From Mageeibacillus sp. UBA4314 (GTDB lineage Bacteria > Bacillota > Clostridia > Saccharofermentanales > Saccharofermentanaceae): 64,000 nucleotides of DNA. Both the position numbers and the translations under genes were made by a program. The notes under the pieces are model-generated. The model ran no database searches and was not told the DNA's origin. It saw nothing but the letters and a program-made list of their open reading frames with translations. The stretch spans positions 62,044 through 126,043 of the forward strand of contig DGUI01000029.1 of the NCBI GenBank assembly GCA_002394605.1, written 5' to 3'. Of this stretch, positions 26,447 through 35,289 are shown piece after piece. Positions within the stretch are counted from its first letter, which is position 1, and each line of letters starts with the position of its first letter.

Positions 26447-26475
26447 TTGATTCCTTGCGAAGATATTTGTATATT
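26447..26475 (+). promoter_or_regulatory. Promoter of sepF
   Basis: TTGATT, 17 bp, TATATT; ATG at 26531 with AAGGAGGA ribosome site. Confidence 0.55.
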
Positions 26476-26530
26476 TGAACCATATTTCACGAACGTCCTG
26501 GTGGGACAAAAAACAAGGAGGAAATAAAAA

Positions 26531-27037
26531 ATGGGCAGCATTTCAGAATTTTTCAAGAGCATGATCACACCTGAGGAATCTTACGATGAGTATGAGGAAG
26601 AGGCTTACACAGATGGATATGCTGAGTACGGCGCAGAGGATTTCGTAGAAGAAGCTTACGATCCTTCAATCGATTCCGTTCCTTACGAGGAATCTTATCA
26701 GGAAACACAGCAGGCATACAAAGGACCTGTAGCAGTACAGTCTCCCGTAGTACCTTCACAGGCAGCTACAGTTATCATGCTTACACCTTACGATATCAGA
26801 ACAAGCCAGATCGTTTGCGATCACATCAAGCAGGGACACATCGTTATCTGCAACCTCACAAGTTCTGCAAACAATCAGCGTGTTGTTGACTATATCAGCG
26901 GTTCTGTTTATGCACTCGACGGCAAGATCGAGCCTACACCTGTTAAGACAACATTCGTATGCACACCTAAGAACGTAGAGCTCATCGTTGACAACATCGA
27001 CGAGTCAGCAAGCGGCACAAAGGTTTCTGCACTCTGA
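26531..27037 (+). CDS. sepF: Cell division protein SepF
   Basis: 168 residues. It begins MGSISEFFKSMI, an amphipathic membrane-targeting helix, followed by an acidic Tyr/Glu linker (15-75) and the SepF core (about 80-160) with VIMLTPYDIRTSQIVCDHIKQ, VNLTSS-like CNLTSSANNQRVVDYISGSVYALDG and a final TFVCTPKNVEL. SepF tethers FtsZ to the membrane and supports septum formation. It has its own promoter and a strong terminator. Confidence 0.95.
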   Translation: MGSISEFFKSMITPEESYDEYEEEAYTDGYAEYGAEDFVEEAYDPSIDSVPYEESYQETQQAYKGPVAVQSPVVPSQAATVIMLTPYDIRTSQIVCDHIKQGHIVICNLTSSANNQRVVDYISGSVYALDGKIEPTPVKTTFVCTPKNVELIVDNIDESASGTKVSAL

Positions 27038-27062
27038 TCTAAAGATCGAACGATATCAATAT

Positions 27063-27093
27063 GAGGCTGTCTGATAAGACAGCCTCTTTTTTT
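27063..27093 (+). terminator. Intrinsic terminator of sepF
   Basis: AGGCTGTCT-GATA-AGACAGCCT followed by C and eight T. Confidence 0.92.
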
Positions 27094-27206
27094 TGCCGGA
27101 GTGTGGATCAGTTGGAAGTGTATTGAAGGGATTGCGGTCTTTACTGTACTGCAGCAAAAGTGTCCCTGAGGTCACATTAGGGTTGTTTTAGTTCAGCTGG
27201 ACTATC

Positions 27207-27332
27207 CATTCTATAAATTGTTCTATGTTATGCAAAAGCATAGAGCGGTTTATAGAGTATTCTATGTACTGCTCTATGTAATGAATTTGTATAGAGTGTT
27301 TTATAGAATGAGCTGATCCCGCGACCGGGATC
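27207..27332. repeat. Nested inverted-repeat cluster in a convergent intergenic gap
   Basis: The gap 27094-27393 has no gene. Outer arms CATTCTATAAA (27207-27217) and TTTATAGAATG (27300-27310) are perfect 11-mers in inverse orientation; inside them CATAGAGC (27239-27246) pairs with GCTCTATG (27271-27278), and smaller ATAGA/TCTAT pairs occur within. Directly after comes GATCCCG-CGAC-CGGGATC (27315-27332). It may be a folded RNA or a miniature mobile-element remnant. Confidence 0.7.
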
Positions 27333-27393
27333 AAAGTGTCCAAAGTGGCATATGGCGTTGCCGGTCTTACTAACTGCAATCCCAAATGCCCTG

Positions 27394-28236
27394 CTATCTG
27401 TTCCTTTCGTAGTAGAACATGAACTGCTGCATGATCCCGCATGTCCCCGGGTACTTTGTGTAGTCAAAATGACCTGAATAATGTGCTTTGATGATCCTGT
27501 CCATCCAGACATCAATGGGAAATCTCCCGCACCTCGCAAGCCCGTATAACATGATGCAGTTCGCGACTTTGCATCCCACGCCGCGCATCGACAGAAGTAC
27601 ATCATATAGACGGTCATCATCAAGAGACTCCAGCATGTCTTCCGTTATCTTGCCCGATCTGAAATCATCTATCGCGCACATGATATACTCAGCCCTGTAT
27701 CCAACTCCTGTTGATGTAATATCAGCAAGCGTTGCAGATGAAATCTCATCTACTGCCGGAAAAGAGTAGTACTCATCAAAAAGGGGCTTAACGAACGGAT
27801 CACCAAGCTTAGGCACCTTTATCTTCTTACCGTACATTCTCGATATCCTGTCAACGGATGTCATGATCGAAGGGATGGATCTTCTCTGTGAGATTATGTA
27901 ACTGATCACGGTCTCCCAAACATCCTGCTTCAATATCCTGATCCCGTAACCGAACGAGCAGGCATCGCAAAGATATGTGTCATCCGGATCTATGCTGTCA
28001 CATATCGCTTCATAATCGCGTGACAGGTCGAAATACCCATGCCATATCCTGTCAAATTCATCTTCCGGACATGAGAAAGCATATCTGTCATCGCCAAGCG
28101 ACGCTATCTGCAGATACCGTCCGAAGGCTACAACTTCCGTGTGAGTATCATCTATTACCCTGAACCTGAATACCTGACCGCTCAGAGCGATCTTCTCAGG
28201 TGCGAAGAAGTGGATGTGCCGTGTCGTAAAGTTCAT
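27394..28236 (-). CDS. ogg: 8-oxoguanine DNA glycosylase (OGG1-type, HhH-GPD)
   Basis: 280 residues. An N-terminal beta domain of the OGG type (residues 1-100) precedes the HhH-GPD fold. The helix-hairpin-helix is SMRGVGCKVANCIMLYGL, with the lyase Lys223, and the catalytic Asp242 lies in RFPIDVWMDRII. The enzyme removes 8-oxoguanine from DNA and nicks the abasic site. Its start overlaps the stop of the upstream methyltransferase by four bases, so the two are translationally coupled. Confidence 0.9.
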   Translation of the reverse strand: MNFTTRHIHFFAPEKIALSGQVFRFRVIDDTHTEVVAFGRYLQIASLGDDRYAFSCPEDEFDRIWHGYFDLSRDYEAICDSIDPDDTYLCDACSFGYGIRILKQDVWETVISYIISQRRSIPSIMTSVDRISRMYGKKIKVPKLGDPFVKPLFDEYYSFPAVDEISSATLADITSTGVGYRAEYIMCAIDDFRSGKITEDMLESLDDDRLYDVLLSMRGVGCKVANCIMLYGLARCGRFPIDVWMDRIIKAHYSGHFDYTKYPGTCGIMQQFMFYYERNR

Positions 28237-29432
28237 CTCTTGCCCAGCTTAAAATAATTATTCAGCTGACATTTGATATTGCCGTTATATAACTTGTATC
28301 TCTTGTCTGCCTTAAACCCTGTGGCTCTCTCGAAAGTGTCATCCGGCGATATTACGGACAGCCTGATGCCCTTTTTGCACTTTCCGTCCCTGTCAAGATA
28401 GACGGATGCGATCTTACGGTATATCCTGTCGGCTTCCTCGGGCGTCATGAGACGTCCGCCATAGGGAGGATTAGTGATAATGAGATTACGGTCAAAGCCT
28501 GTAATGTCATGGATCTTCTCAGGCGTTATCTGAGCGAAGTCAGATACATTGAACCGTACAAATCCGTCTACGCCCGCTGCTTTCGCGTTGGCTGCTGCAG
28601 AGCGGACGGCAGAAGGATCGATATCCGATCCTCTGAAATAGCAGTCATCTAAGGGGGAGAGGTCCTCTAAGTCCCGTGCTTCGGTAAGTGCGATGCGAAG
28701 AGGCTGTCCGCCGATATAGGGAAGTGATGTGTATGCGAACCTGCGGTTCTTGCCGGGCGCGATATTGAGGGCTTTCATGGCAGCCTCTATGACGATCGTT
28801 CCAGATCCGCAGAACGGGTCATATAAAGATTCGTTCCCAAACGGCTTATAGTGCGCTATGGAGACCATGGCTGAAGCGAGCGTCTCCCTTATCGGCGCTT
28901 CGTGCGTAAGGGGCCTGTAGCCTCTCTTGTGGAGTCCGTCGCCTGATGAATCGATCATGAAGCGGACGTGGTCACTAACGATCCCGAAAGTGATCCTGAC
29001 AGTTCCTTTGTCACTGTCTTCCTCTACCGTATCAGACGTTATGCCGCGTGAAGCCTTGAGACTGTCAACGATCGCCTTCTTGGAAAGCGATTGAAGAGCG
29101 GGGACGCCATAAAGCTTGGACTTCCTGGAATAGCCGTTGACGATAAATGCGAATCCTTCGGGAATAAAGTCATTCCAGGGGAGAGCCCTGGTATTGTCGA
29201 AGAATGCCTCGAATGCGTCTGCATCGAATTCACCGACATCAAAAAAGACCCTCTCAGCATGCCTGACCCACATGTTCACTCTGGCAAGATCTATCTTCCA
29301 GTTATCAGGCGTCGTCTCAAGTGTAACGGTACCGTCTGCAACGTGGATAAGATCAGGCGTATAGCCGATCGAAGCAAGGTCTTCTTTCGTAAAAGTCTCG
29401 AGACCAAACAATGTTGTGCATATAATATTCAA
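28233..29432 (-). CDS. THUMP-domain class I methyltransferase (RlmL/YpsC family)
   Basis: 399 residues starting at TTG, with AAAGGCGG about ten bases upstream. A THUMP RNA-binding region (about 40-155) is followed by a Rossmann SAM-dependent methyltransferase: DPFCGSGTIVIEAA (SAM loop) and the catalytic TNPPYGGRL, an N2-guanine methyltransferase signature. By family it methylates 23S rRNA guanine (position 2445-type). First gene of the pair with the OGG1-type glycosylase. Confidence 0.9.
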   Translation of the reverse strand: MNIICTTLFGLETFTKEDLASIGYTPDLIHVADGTVTLETTPDNWKIDLARVNMWVRHAERVFFDVGEFDADAFEAFFDNTRALPWNDFIPEGFAFIVNGYSRKSKLYGVPALQSLSKKAIVDSLKASRGITSDTVEEDSDKGTVRITFGIVSDHVRFMIDSSGDGLHKRGYRPLTHEAPIRETLASAMVSIAHYKPFGNESLYDPFCGSGTIVIEAAMKALNIAPGKNRRFAYTSLPYIGGQPLRIALTEARDLEDLSPLDDCYFRGSDIDPSAVRSAAANAKAAGVDGFVRFNVSDFAQITPEKIHDITGFDRNLIITNPPYGGRLMTPEEADRIYRKIASVYLDRDGKCKKGIRLSVISPDDTFERATGFKADKRYKLYNGNIKCQLNNYFKLGKR

Positions 29433-29782
29433 GAGGGTACCGCCTTTCTTTTGTCCCCGATATTCTACATCAAAAACTGTGTTTTAGTCGAGGTTTTGAT
29501 AATTGGTGCCGATATGACCGTGTCAATAGTTTTTTTGAGTTTTTTACTGTCCGTCACACGCGTACAACCACCAACCGAACGAGTGTTTATTTCCTCTGAA
29601 AACATAGTGTTTATCGAGTGTTACAGTTTTGCAACCTGCCTGTAAACTGTTTGTCACATTTCTGTTGTTCATTTCGGGAGGGTGCATAAAATCGGGTTTT
29701 GTCGGGTATCAAAAAACAAAATTACTGTTTTATAGTTATCTACAGAGTTTTGAACATTTTGAACAATTTTGTAGAAAACTCC
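29433..29782. other. 350-bp gap without a gene
   Basis: It lies upstream of the minus-strand methyltransferase and after the stop of the MATE fusion. It is AT-rich. Visible items are an inverted repeat ACAGTTT/AAACTGT (29623-29629, 29644-29650), a repeated GTGTTTAT (29584, 29608), and TTTTGAACA twice near 29749-29767. A lone TTATCTACA differs by one base from a DnaA box and is not enough for an origin. I see no coding potential. Confidence 0.5.
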
Positions 29783-31561
29783 TCAGAACTTGATCGTATG
29801 TACGTTAAGGCCAAATATGTTGTTATATTTGATATTATCTGCGATCTTGTAGAGCATCTTTATGCCGATATTCTTAGCGGGATCGTCTGAGGAATTGATG
29901 ACCGCCAGCTTCTCCGCCGGGTCAAAGGGGATACAGTCGTCCTTGATCCTTATGATGACTCTCTCTCCCTTGCAGGCAATACGGATATCAATGGAATGTT
30001 TCTTATTATCCTTGGTAAAGCCATGAAGTATCATGTTGGTCGCTATCTCCTCTACGGCCAGTGCGGCAAAGTAGGACTTCCTCTCGTCGATCCCTTTGGA
30101 CAGGCAGAATTCCTGGACCCTGACCGATATCTCCTCTGCTTCCTCGAGCGAACTGATGGTGATATCGATCCTGTTATCGTGCGGCACTCCGAAAGTGTCC
30201 GGCATCGCAAGAAGATCGTTAAGTGAAGTCGGGAACTTCTTCCTTACGATGACAGAGTAGATGACAATGATCAGGAATGATGTTACTCCGTTCAGGACAT
30301 TTGCAAGGTACAGGCCGTTGATCCCAGCAGCAGGGAGCAGGAGCCATGTGAAGAAGCAGACGCTTACGAATCCGTCGACGATCGAGATAATGTGGATGAG
30401 GATCGTCTTGTTCATCGTAAGTCCGTAACATACGAAGTGGGCGCTTATCACTCCTAACGGGAGACAGAACGGCATGATGCGGTATGCCCAGACTGTCATC
30501 GTGAATACAGGACTTGAAGTGTCACTGTAGTTCAGGAGAGTGAGCGGATGGGCAAGAAGACATAATATGACGGCAATGCCGAGCATGATCGGAGTATATC
30601 TGATGAGCATGTTCTTCATTATGTCCCTTACGGACTGTCTGTCTTCCTCGCCTGTGCTGACAGAAAGGAGCATCCTCGATACGCTGAGCATTCCCGTCGG
30701 GATCGCCCATGCGATCGCCAGAAGCGCGTTTGCCGTGGCAAATGCCGACAGACCTATGGTTCCTGCGATGGAGTGCTTAACCAGCTCGTTGACGATTATG
30801 CCCCTGATCGTCTGATATCCGTTGCCTAAAGCACCGGGAATACCGATCCTGACGATATCCTTGAGGTCGCCGAACTTGATGCCCTTGAAGGAGAAATGGA
30901 TGATCGCTTTCTTAGTGAAGAAATACTGTGCTTCGATCAGCATGAATATCCACAGACCGATAGATGAAGCAAGTGCGAGACCTAATGCCTCCATGTGCAG
31001 CACTACAACAAATATGTAGTTCAATATGATGTTGATCACAACATATACAACGCTCGCTAATGTAGTCCTCTTTGAACGGTTCTCAAGAGAGAGGAACGCA
31101 GCCAGGAGCTGGCCGAGGAAGTTGGGGATAAGACCTATGGCCGTACCGAGCATATACTGATTCAAGTATCTTCTTACGACTTCCTCGTGCGTGAATATAC
31201 CGGTGAGATCGAACAGTGACATTATGATCAGTGCAGCCATGGCGACGATGGCGATGGCTATTGATAATCCGACTGACAGTGAGAAGATCCCTCTGGTCCT
31301 GTCGACTCTGTTCTTGCCGAGATACTGGCCGCCAAGGATCGTCGCACCGCCGAACAACATCAGTCCGATGGCAGCGAAGAACATCTGGAGAGGGAAGAAC
31401 AGGGCGATGGCGCTCATCGCTTCCGCGCCGACCGAATTGGACGCAAAGAGGCTGGCCGTGAAGCCGTTGAGCTGCGGTACCGCAGCGAGCAATATCTGGA
31501 TAGGCAGAAGCTTGAAGCAAAGTTTTACGATTATCTGTGAGTTCTTATTCTTGTCTGCCAT
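29783..31561 (-). CDS. MATE-family transporter fused to an RsbW-like ATP-binding domain
   Basis: 592 residues with AGAGGTGG before the ATG. Residues about 1-440 form the twelve-helix MATE fold (drug/cation antiporter type; FGGATILGGQYLGKNR, SLENRSKRT). Residues about 460-592 are a GHKL/HATPase_c_2 domain of the anti-sigma serine-kinase type: N-box ALAVEEIATNMILHG, G1-like IRIKDDCIPFDP (a Cys replaces the usual Gly), and G2-like NIGIKMLYKIAD ending GLNVHTIKF. Thus a membrane transporter carries an RsbW/SpoIIAB-like kinase at its cytoplasmic end. Third gene of an operon whose second gene carries a STAS domain, the normal partner of such kinases. Confidence 0.85.
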   Translation of the reverse strand: MADKNKNSQIIVKLCFKLLPIQILLAAVPQLNGFTASLFASNSVGAEAMSAIALFFPLQMFFAAIGLMLFGGATILGGQYLGKNRVDRTRGIFSLSVGLSIAIAIVAMAALIIMSLFDLTGIFTHEEVVRRYLNQYMLGTAIGLIPNFLGQLLAAFLSLENRSKRTTLASVVYVVINIILNYIFVVVLHMEALGLALASSIGLWIFMLIEAQYFFTKKAIIHFSFKGIKFGDLKDIVRIGIPGALGNGYQTIRGIIVNELVKHSIAGTIGLSAFATANALLAIAWAIPTGMLSVSRMLLSVSTGEEDRQSVRDIMKNMLIRYTPIMLGIAVILCLLAHPLTLLNYSDTSSPVFTMTVWAYRIMPFCLPLGVISAHFVCYGLTMNKTILIHIISIVDGFVSVCFFTWLLLPAAGINGLYLANVLNGVTSFLIIVIYSVIVRKKFPTSLNDLLAMPDTFGVPHDNRIDITISSLEEAEEISVRVQEFCLSKGIDERKSYFAALAVEEIATNMILHGFTKDNKKHSIDIRIACKGERVIIRIKDDCIPFDPAEKLAVINSSDDPAKNIGIKMLYKIADNIKYNNIFGLNVHTIKF

Positions 31562-31577
31562 TAGACCACCTCTTATA

Positions 31578-32762
31578 TCAGAATGTCAGCGTATCAGTTG
31601 CGGGAAGGAGTCTTCCGAGATATTCCTTACAGAGTGCTATCTGTTTCTTGCCGAATTCCGTATCGACGCCTATCCTTCGTATGGTCCTTCTGAAGATCCT
31701 CGTATATCCGATTATCATGGCCTTGGATTCAACCTCTCTGATCCTTGCCTCATCGGTGGTGTCAAGGTACAAAGGAAGTATCTTATTCCACAGTGCCACC
31801 TGGTCCTCGTAAGGGATGCCAAGGAAGGAAGGGGATGTCTGGTGATCCAGTTCACGGTACCCGACGTATGCATTGTACATGCTCGCCAGCTCGAATACCG
31901 GATGGCCGTAGCACAATGTATCCATGTCGATAAGCAGGGATTCACCATTCTGGAGCATGACATTCTTGATATGGTAATCGCCGTGCAGCATGTGATAGTC
32001 TTCGGGAACCTCTTCTATAAGTGATCTGAGCTTGGCGAAGAGTGCCTCATCAAGATGATCCTTGATAAAATCCGCCCAGTCTAACGCTATTGCCTTCATG
32101 CTCGGCATGGTGCCGGGCTTGATCTCAGTTGAGTGTATGATCTTAAGCAGGTCAACGCTCATCTTCGCAACTTCATCCAGCGTCTTCTGCTTGTCGATCA
32201 GGAGCTTCGCAAAAGATGTGGCGTCGAGAAGTTCAAATACGGAACCGTATCCGCCTTCCTTGAGCTTGACCACATCATACGATATCGCGGTAGGGACCCC
32301 GAGCACGAAAGCAGTCCTAGCAAGTTCGCGCTCCCTCTTGATGTCATCAAGGGCATCGGGATTGTTATATGCCTTAACGACAGTATCGGGATCGATCCTG
32401 TAGACATATCCGTTGGCGCCCTTGCCGATGATCTCCTTGCCTTCGACGGATATGACCTTGAATGCCTTGGAGATGTCGAGCATCTCAGTAAATCCTGTCA
32501 TCTCGAAGATCTCATATACGTCTGAAGATACATTTATCAGCTTGAGATCCTCAAACTTTTGGCGCAGTCTCAGGAGAACCCTAAGTCCCGCGCTCGAAAT
32601 GTATTCTAGGTCTTCACAGTCGATGATCAGGTTCTCGACAGGTCCGGTCTGAAGCGCTGCACCGATCTCCTGCTCCTTCTCTTGAGCATTAGCTGAATCG
32701 ACCCTTCCCCTAAGAAAGAACTTAAGGATGTTGCAATCATAAGCAAAGTTCTCACTGATCAT
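31578..32762 (-). CDS. STAS domain fused to an aminoglycoside-phosphotransferase-like kinase
   Basis: 394 residues, GGAGG nine bases before ATG. Residues 1-100 are a STAS (anti-sigma antagonist) domain, with DLEYISSAGLRVLL carrying Ser56/Ser57 at the SpoIIAA phosphorylation site. Residues 105-340 are a small kinase fold of the APH/choline-kinase class: Gly loop IGKGANGYVYRI (112-123), Lys130, catalytic loop HGDYHIKN (260-267, Asp262) and metal Asp in LLIDMDT. It resembles the TIGR02172 paralogous family by memory. The kinase substrate is unknown. One base separates it from the upstream HD gene; the MATE-RsbW fusion follows 16 bp later. Confidence 0.85.
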   Translation of the reverse strand: MISENFAYDCNILKFFLRGRVDSANAQEKEQEIGAALQTGPVENLIIDCEDLEYISSAGLRVLLRLRQKFEDLKLINVSSDVYEIFEMTGFTEMLDISKAFKVISVEGKEIIGKGANGYVYRIDPDTVVKAYNNPDALDDIKRERELARTAFVLGVPTAISYDVVKLKEGGYGSVFELLDATSFAKLLIDKQKTLDEVAKMSVDLLKIIHSTEIKPGTMPSMKAIALDWADFIKDHLDEALFAKLRSLIEEVPEDYHMLHGDYHIKNVMLQNGESLLIDMDTLCYGHPVFELASMYNAYVGYRELDHQTSPSFLGIPYEDQVALWNKILPLYLDTTDEARIREVESKAMIIGYTRIFRRTIRRIGVDTEFGKKQIALCKEYLGRLLPATDTLTF

Positions 32763-32763
32763 A

Positions 32764-33330
32764 TCAGTCTGCCTCCTTGAAAACAGTATTTACAAGCTGA
32801 TTAAGTTCCTGCCACGCATCAAATTCCTTAAGGTCAGCCAGGTACGCAGTCAGAGTCCTGTAGTACCAGGCCTGCATCTTAGGATCCTTCTGGTTGAAAT
32901 CATTCCACAGATCGTTGCCCACAACGCGCCACTGGCGGTAAAAGGACCTCATGTTCGCAAGCTTGTCTGACAGCCAGACCATCTTGACAGCCTTATCATC
33001 AGTATCCTTCAGGACCTTGAGGGATTCTTCCTTCCTCATCATCCAGGTGGCTTCAGCGGGAAGATAATCAAGCTTATCTTCAGTCTCGGACCATACGAGC
33101 TTGGCAACACGCTGCCCGAACTTATTCTTGATGTCGCTTATCATGGTTCCGGTATCTTCCACTGTGTCATGAAGCACGGCTGCTGCAAGTATCTCTTCAT
33201 CATCAGTCATGGTCGCGGCGATGACAGCCACTTCAAGCGGGTGGATGATGTAAGGCTTAGGCTCGCTCTTACGTCTCATTCCCTGGTGTGCCTCTGTCGC
33301 AAAACAGACTGCTTCTTCAAATATCGTCAT
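32764..33330 (-). CDS. HD-domain hydrolase of the (p)ppGpp-hydrolase (SpoT/MESH1) type
   Basis: 188 residues. HPLEVAVIAATMTDDEEILAAAVLHDTVED gives the metal-binding His and HD pair of the RelA/SpoT hydrolase family, followed by VSE-like ETEDK. The length fits a small alarmone hydrolase with no synthetase or TGS/ACT domains. Such enzymes convert (p)ppGpp to GDP/GTP and pyrophosphate, or act on related nucleotides. First gene of the three-gene operon with the STAS-kinase and MATE-RsbW fusions. Confidence 0.82.
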   Translation of the reverse strand: MTIFEEAVCFATEAHQGMRRKSEPKPYIIHPLEVAVIAATMTDDEEILAAAVLHDTVEDTGTMISDIKNKFGQRVAKLVWSETEDKLDYLPAEATWMMRKEESLKVLKDTDDKAVKMVWLSDKLANMRSFYRQWRVVGNDLWNDFNQKDPKMQAWYYRTLTAYLADLKEFDAWQELNQLVNTVFKEAD

Positions 33331-33360
33331 ATACCAAAAACCTTCCGTAAATATGTATAA

Positions 33361-33389
33361 ATTTTAACATATATAAAATTAACTAACAA
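33361..33389 (-). promoter_or_regulatory. Promoter of the HD / STAS-kinase / MATE-RsbW operon
   Basis: On the minus strand TTGTTA, 17 bp, TAAAAT with TG before the -10. The HD gene ATG is about 30 bases downstream with GGAAGG. Confidence 0.65.
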
Positions 33390-33402
33390 ATATCGAGATG
33401 AT

Positions 33403-33431
33403 TTTACAAATCAGGGAACATTCATTATAAT
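33403..33431 (+). promoter_or_regulatory. Promoter of the YcxB-like gene
   Basis: TTTACA, 17 bp, TATAAT; divergent from the HD operon promoter. Confidence 0.65.
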
Positions 33432-33468
33432 GGTGTTCTGATAAAAGAGAGTTTATGGAGTTTGCCTT

Positions 33469-34011
33469 ATGAGATTTGATTTTCACGGACCTGCTGACGG
33501 GTCAATGATAGAAGAGCTTTTATTTCTCGTAATGAACATGAAGAAGGTAAGGAACACCCCTTACATGAAGGCCGGCAAGATGTCCACGCCGTACTTCATC
33601 TATTTCGGGGTTTCCCTCGCGATGTTTGCCGTAATGATGGCAATGTACATCTTCTTCAAGACGGTATTGTACCTGATAGTTGCAGTATTTCTGGGGCTTC
33701 TGGCAGTTATGTGCCTCGCTTACATATTCATGGTCAAGTCGAAGATCAACAAGTTCAGGCAGGGTTCAGGTGACAGGAGCATCGAGTTTACCGAAGACTA
33801 TGTGGAAGCTTCCAACCAGACAAACACTGTAAGGTTTGAGTGGGGGAAGGTCCTCTATGTCATCATCAACAGGTACACAGTGCTCATCCTCCCGAAGGAA
33901 GAGGGCAAGAACTTCATTTCCACGCCATCAGTGAATAAGGATAAGATAATCAAGTTCATTACTGATATCGGCAGGAAAGATCTCATCATAGATAACACAG
34001 TGAAGAAGTGA
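33469..34011 (+). CDS. YcxB-like membrane protein
   Basis: 180 residues. A cytoplasmic N-terminus is followed by two transmembrane helices (about 45-65 and 68-90) and a C-terminal YcxB-like PH-fold domain: SIEFTEDYVEASNQTNTVRFEW then VIINRYTVLILPKEE. Function of the family is not known. It is 16 bp upstream of proA, though a functional link is not evident. Confidence 0.75.
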   Translation: MRFDFHGPADGSMIEELLFLVMNMKKVRNTPYMKAGKMSTPYFIYFGVSLAMFAVMMAMYIFFKTVLYLIVAVFLGLLAVMCLAYIFMVKSKINKFRQGSGDRSIEFTEDYVEASNQTNTVRFEWGKVLYVIINRYTVLILPKEEGKNFISTPSVNKDKIIKFITDIGRKDLIIDNTVKK

Positions 34012-34027
34012 TCCGGAGGGAATGTTA

Positions 34028-35287
34028 ATGATAGAGGAAGCAAGATCGGCAAAATTGGCGTCACACGTGCTTGCAACGCTGGATGAGGAAGCAAAGAACA
34101 AGGCTCTTCTGGCGATCTGTGATGCTCTTAAGAAGAACAGTAAGAAGATCTTTGAGGCAAATGACGAAGACCTCAGGAACGATTGTGCAGAGACTTTGAA
34201 GAAGAGGCTCAAGTTCAAGGAGGAGAAGCTCGAGGATTCCATAAGCGGCATAAAGGCCCTTGTTGGACTTGAGGATCCGATCGGCAGGACGACGCTACAT
34301 ACAACGCTCGATGACGGGCTTGAACTCTACCGCGTTACATGTCCGATCGGCGTTATCGGGGTCATCTTTGAGTCGCGTCCTGATGCGCTCGTACAGATAG
34401 CTTCCCTCTGCCTTAAGAGCGGCAACAGTGTATTCCTCAAGGGCGGTTCGGAGGCTCTTAACACGAATAAGGCACTTGCCGACATCATCTATGAGGCAGG
34501 CGTCAAGGCCGGGCTCCCTGAAGGATGGCTCAATCTCCTTACAACGAGAGCAGACGTTAACGAGATGCTCAAGATGAGCGATTACATCGATCTTATAATC
34601 CCCAGAGGATCAAATGAGTTCGTCCAGTACATCATGGCGAACACATCGATTCCCGTATTAGGCCATGCTGACGGCGTGTGCCACACTTATTTCAACGAGT
34701 TCTGTGATCAGGATCTGGCGCTGAAGGTGGCGATCGATGCCAAGACACAGTATGTATCAGTCTGCAACTGCACGGAGACATTCCTCGTTGACAAGGCATT
34801 GGAGTCTTCCTTCCTGCAGCATCTCGTAGTCGCGCTTGCCAAGGCTAATGTCAAGATCTACGGCGATGACTATATGGCAGGCAGGTTCAACTGCGAGAAA
34901 GTAAGTAACTGGCACACGGAATACCTTGATTACAAGGTCTCCATCAAGGTCGTTGACGGTATCGATGAGGCAATAGAGCACATCAATACTTACGGTTCCG
35001 GACATACGGATGCCATTATCACTGAGAATGAGGAACTTGCAGAGAAGTTCATGCAGTCGGTCGATTCCGCAAGTGTCATGGTCAACTGCTCAACAAGGTT
35101 TGCAGACGGCTTCAGATACGGGTTCGGTGCGGAAGTCGGCATATCGACATCCAAGATACATGCAAGGGGACCTGTAGGACTCGAAGGCCTCGTATCTTAT
35201 AAGTACAGGCTTATCGGCCACGGCGACATAGTCGGCGATTATGCGTCAGGGGCAAAGAAATTCAAGCATATCAAGCGGAAGGTGTAA
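34028..35287 (+). CDS. proA: Gamma-glutamyl phosphate reductase
   Basis: 419 residues from ATG 34028; the ATG at 34022 is only one base past GGAGGG (34015-34020), while 34028 has a seven-base spacing. It reduces gamma-glutamyl phosphate to glutamate semialdehyde with NADPH in proline synthesis. Visible are PIGVIGVIFESRPDA, FLKGGSEA, the catalytic Cys in VCNCTETFLVD-type context, and GFGAEVGISTSKIHARGPVGLEGL. proB is not in the window. Confidence 0.95.
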   Translation: MIEEARSAKLASHVLATLDEEAKNKALLAICDALKKNSKKIFEANDEDLRNDCAETLKKRLKFKEEKLEDSISGIKALVGLEDPIGRTTLHTTLDDGLELYRVTCPIGVIGVIFESRPDALVQIASLCLKSGNSVFLKGGSEALNTNKALADIIYEAGVKAGLPEGWLNLLTTRADVNEMLKMSDYIDLIIPRGSNEFVQYIMANTSIPVLGHADGVCHTYFNEFCDQDLALKVAIDAKTQYVSVCNCTETFLVDKALESSFLQHLVVALAKANVKIYGDDYMAGRFNCEKVSNWHTEYLDYKVSIKVVDGIDEAIEHINTYGSGHTDAIITENEELAEKFMQSVDSASVMVNCSTRFADGFRYGFGAEVGISTSKIHARGPVGLEGLVSYKYRLIGHGDIVGDYASGAKKFKHIKRKV

Positions 35288-35289
35288 TT

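Noticed and set aside
29735..29745. Replication origin (TTATCTACA)
   Set aside because: Only one imperfect DnaA box, no dnaA/dnaN or box cluster.
30996..32024. Long plus-strand open frame across the MATE/STAS genes
   Set aside because: Shadow of two domain-supported minus-strand genes.
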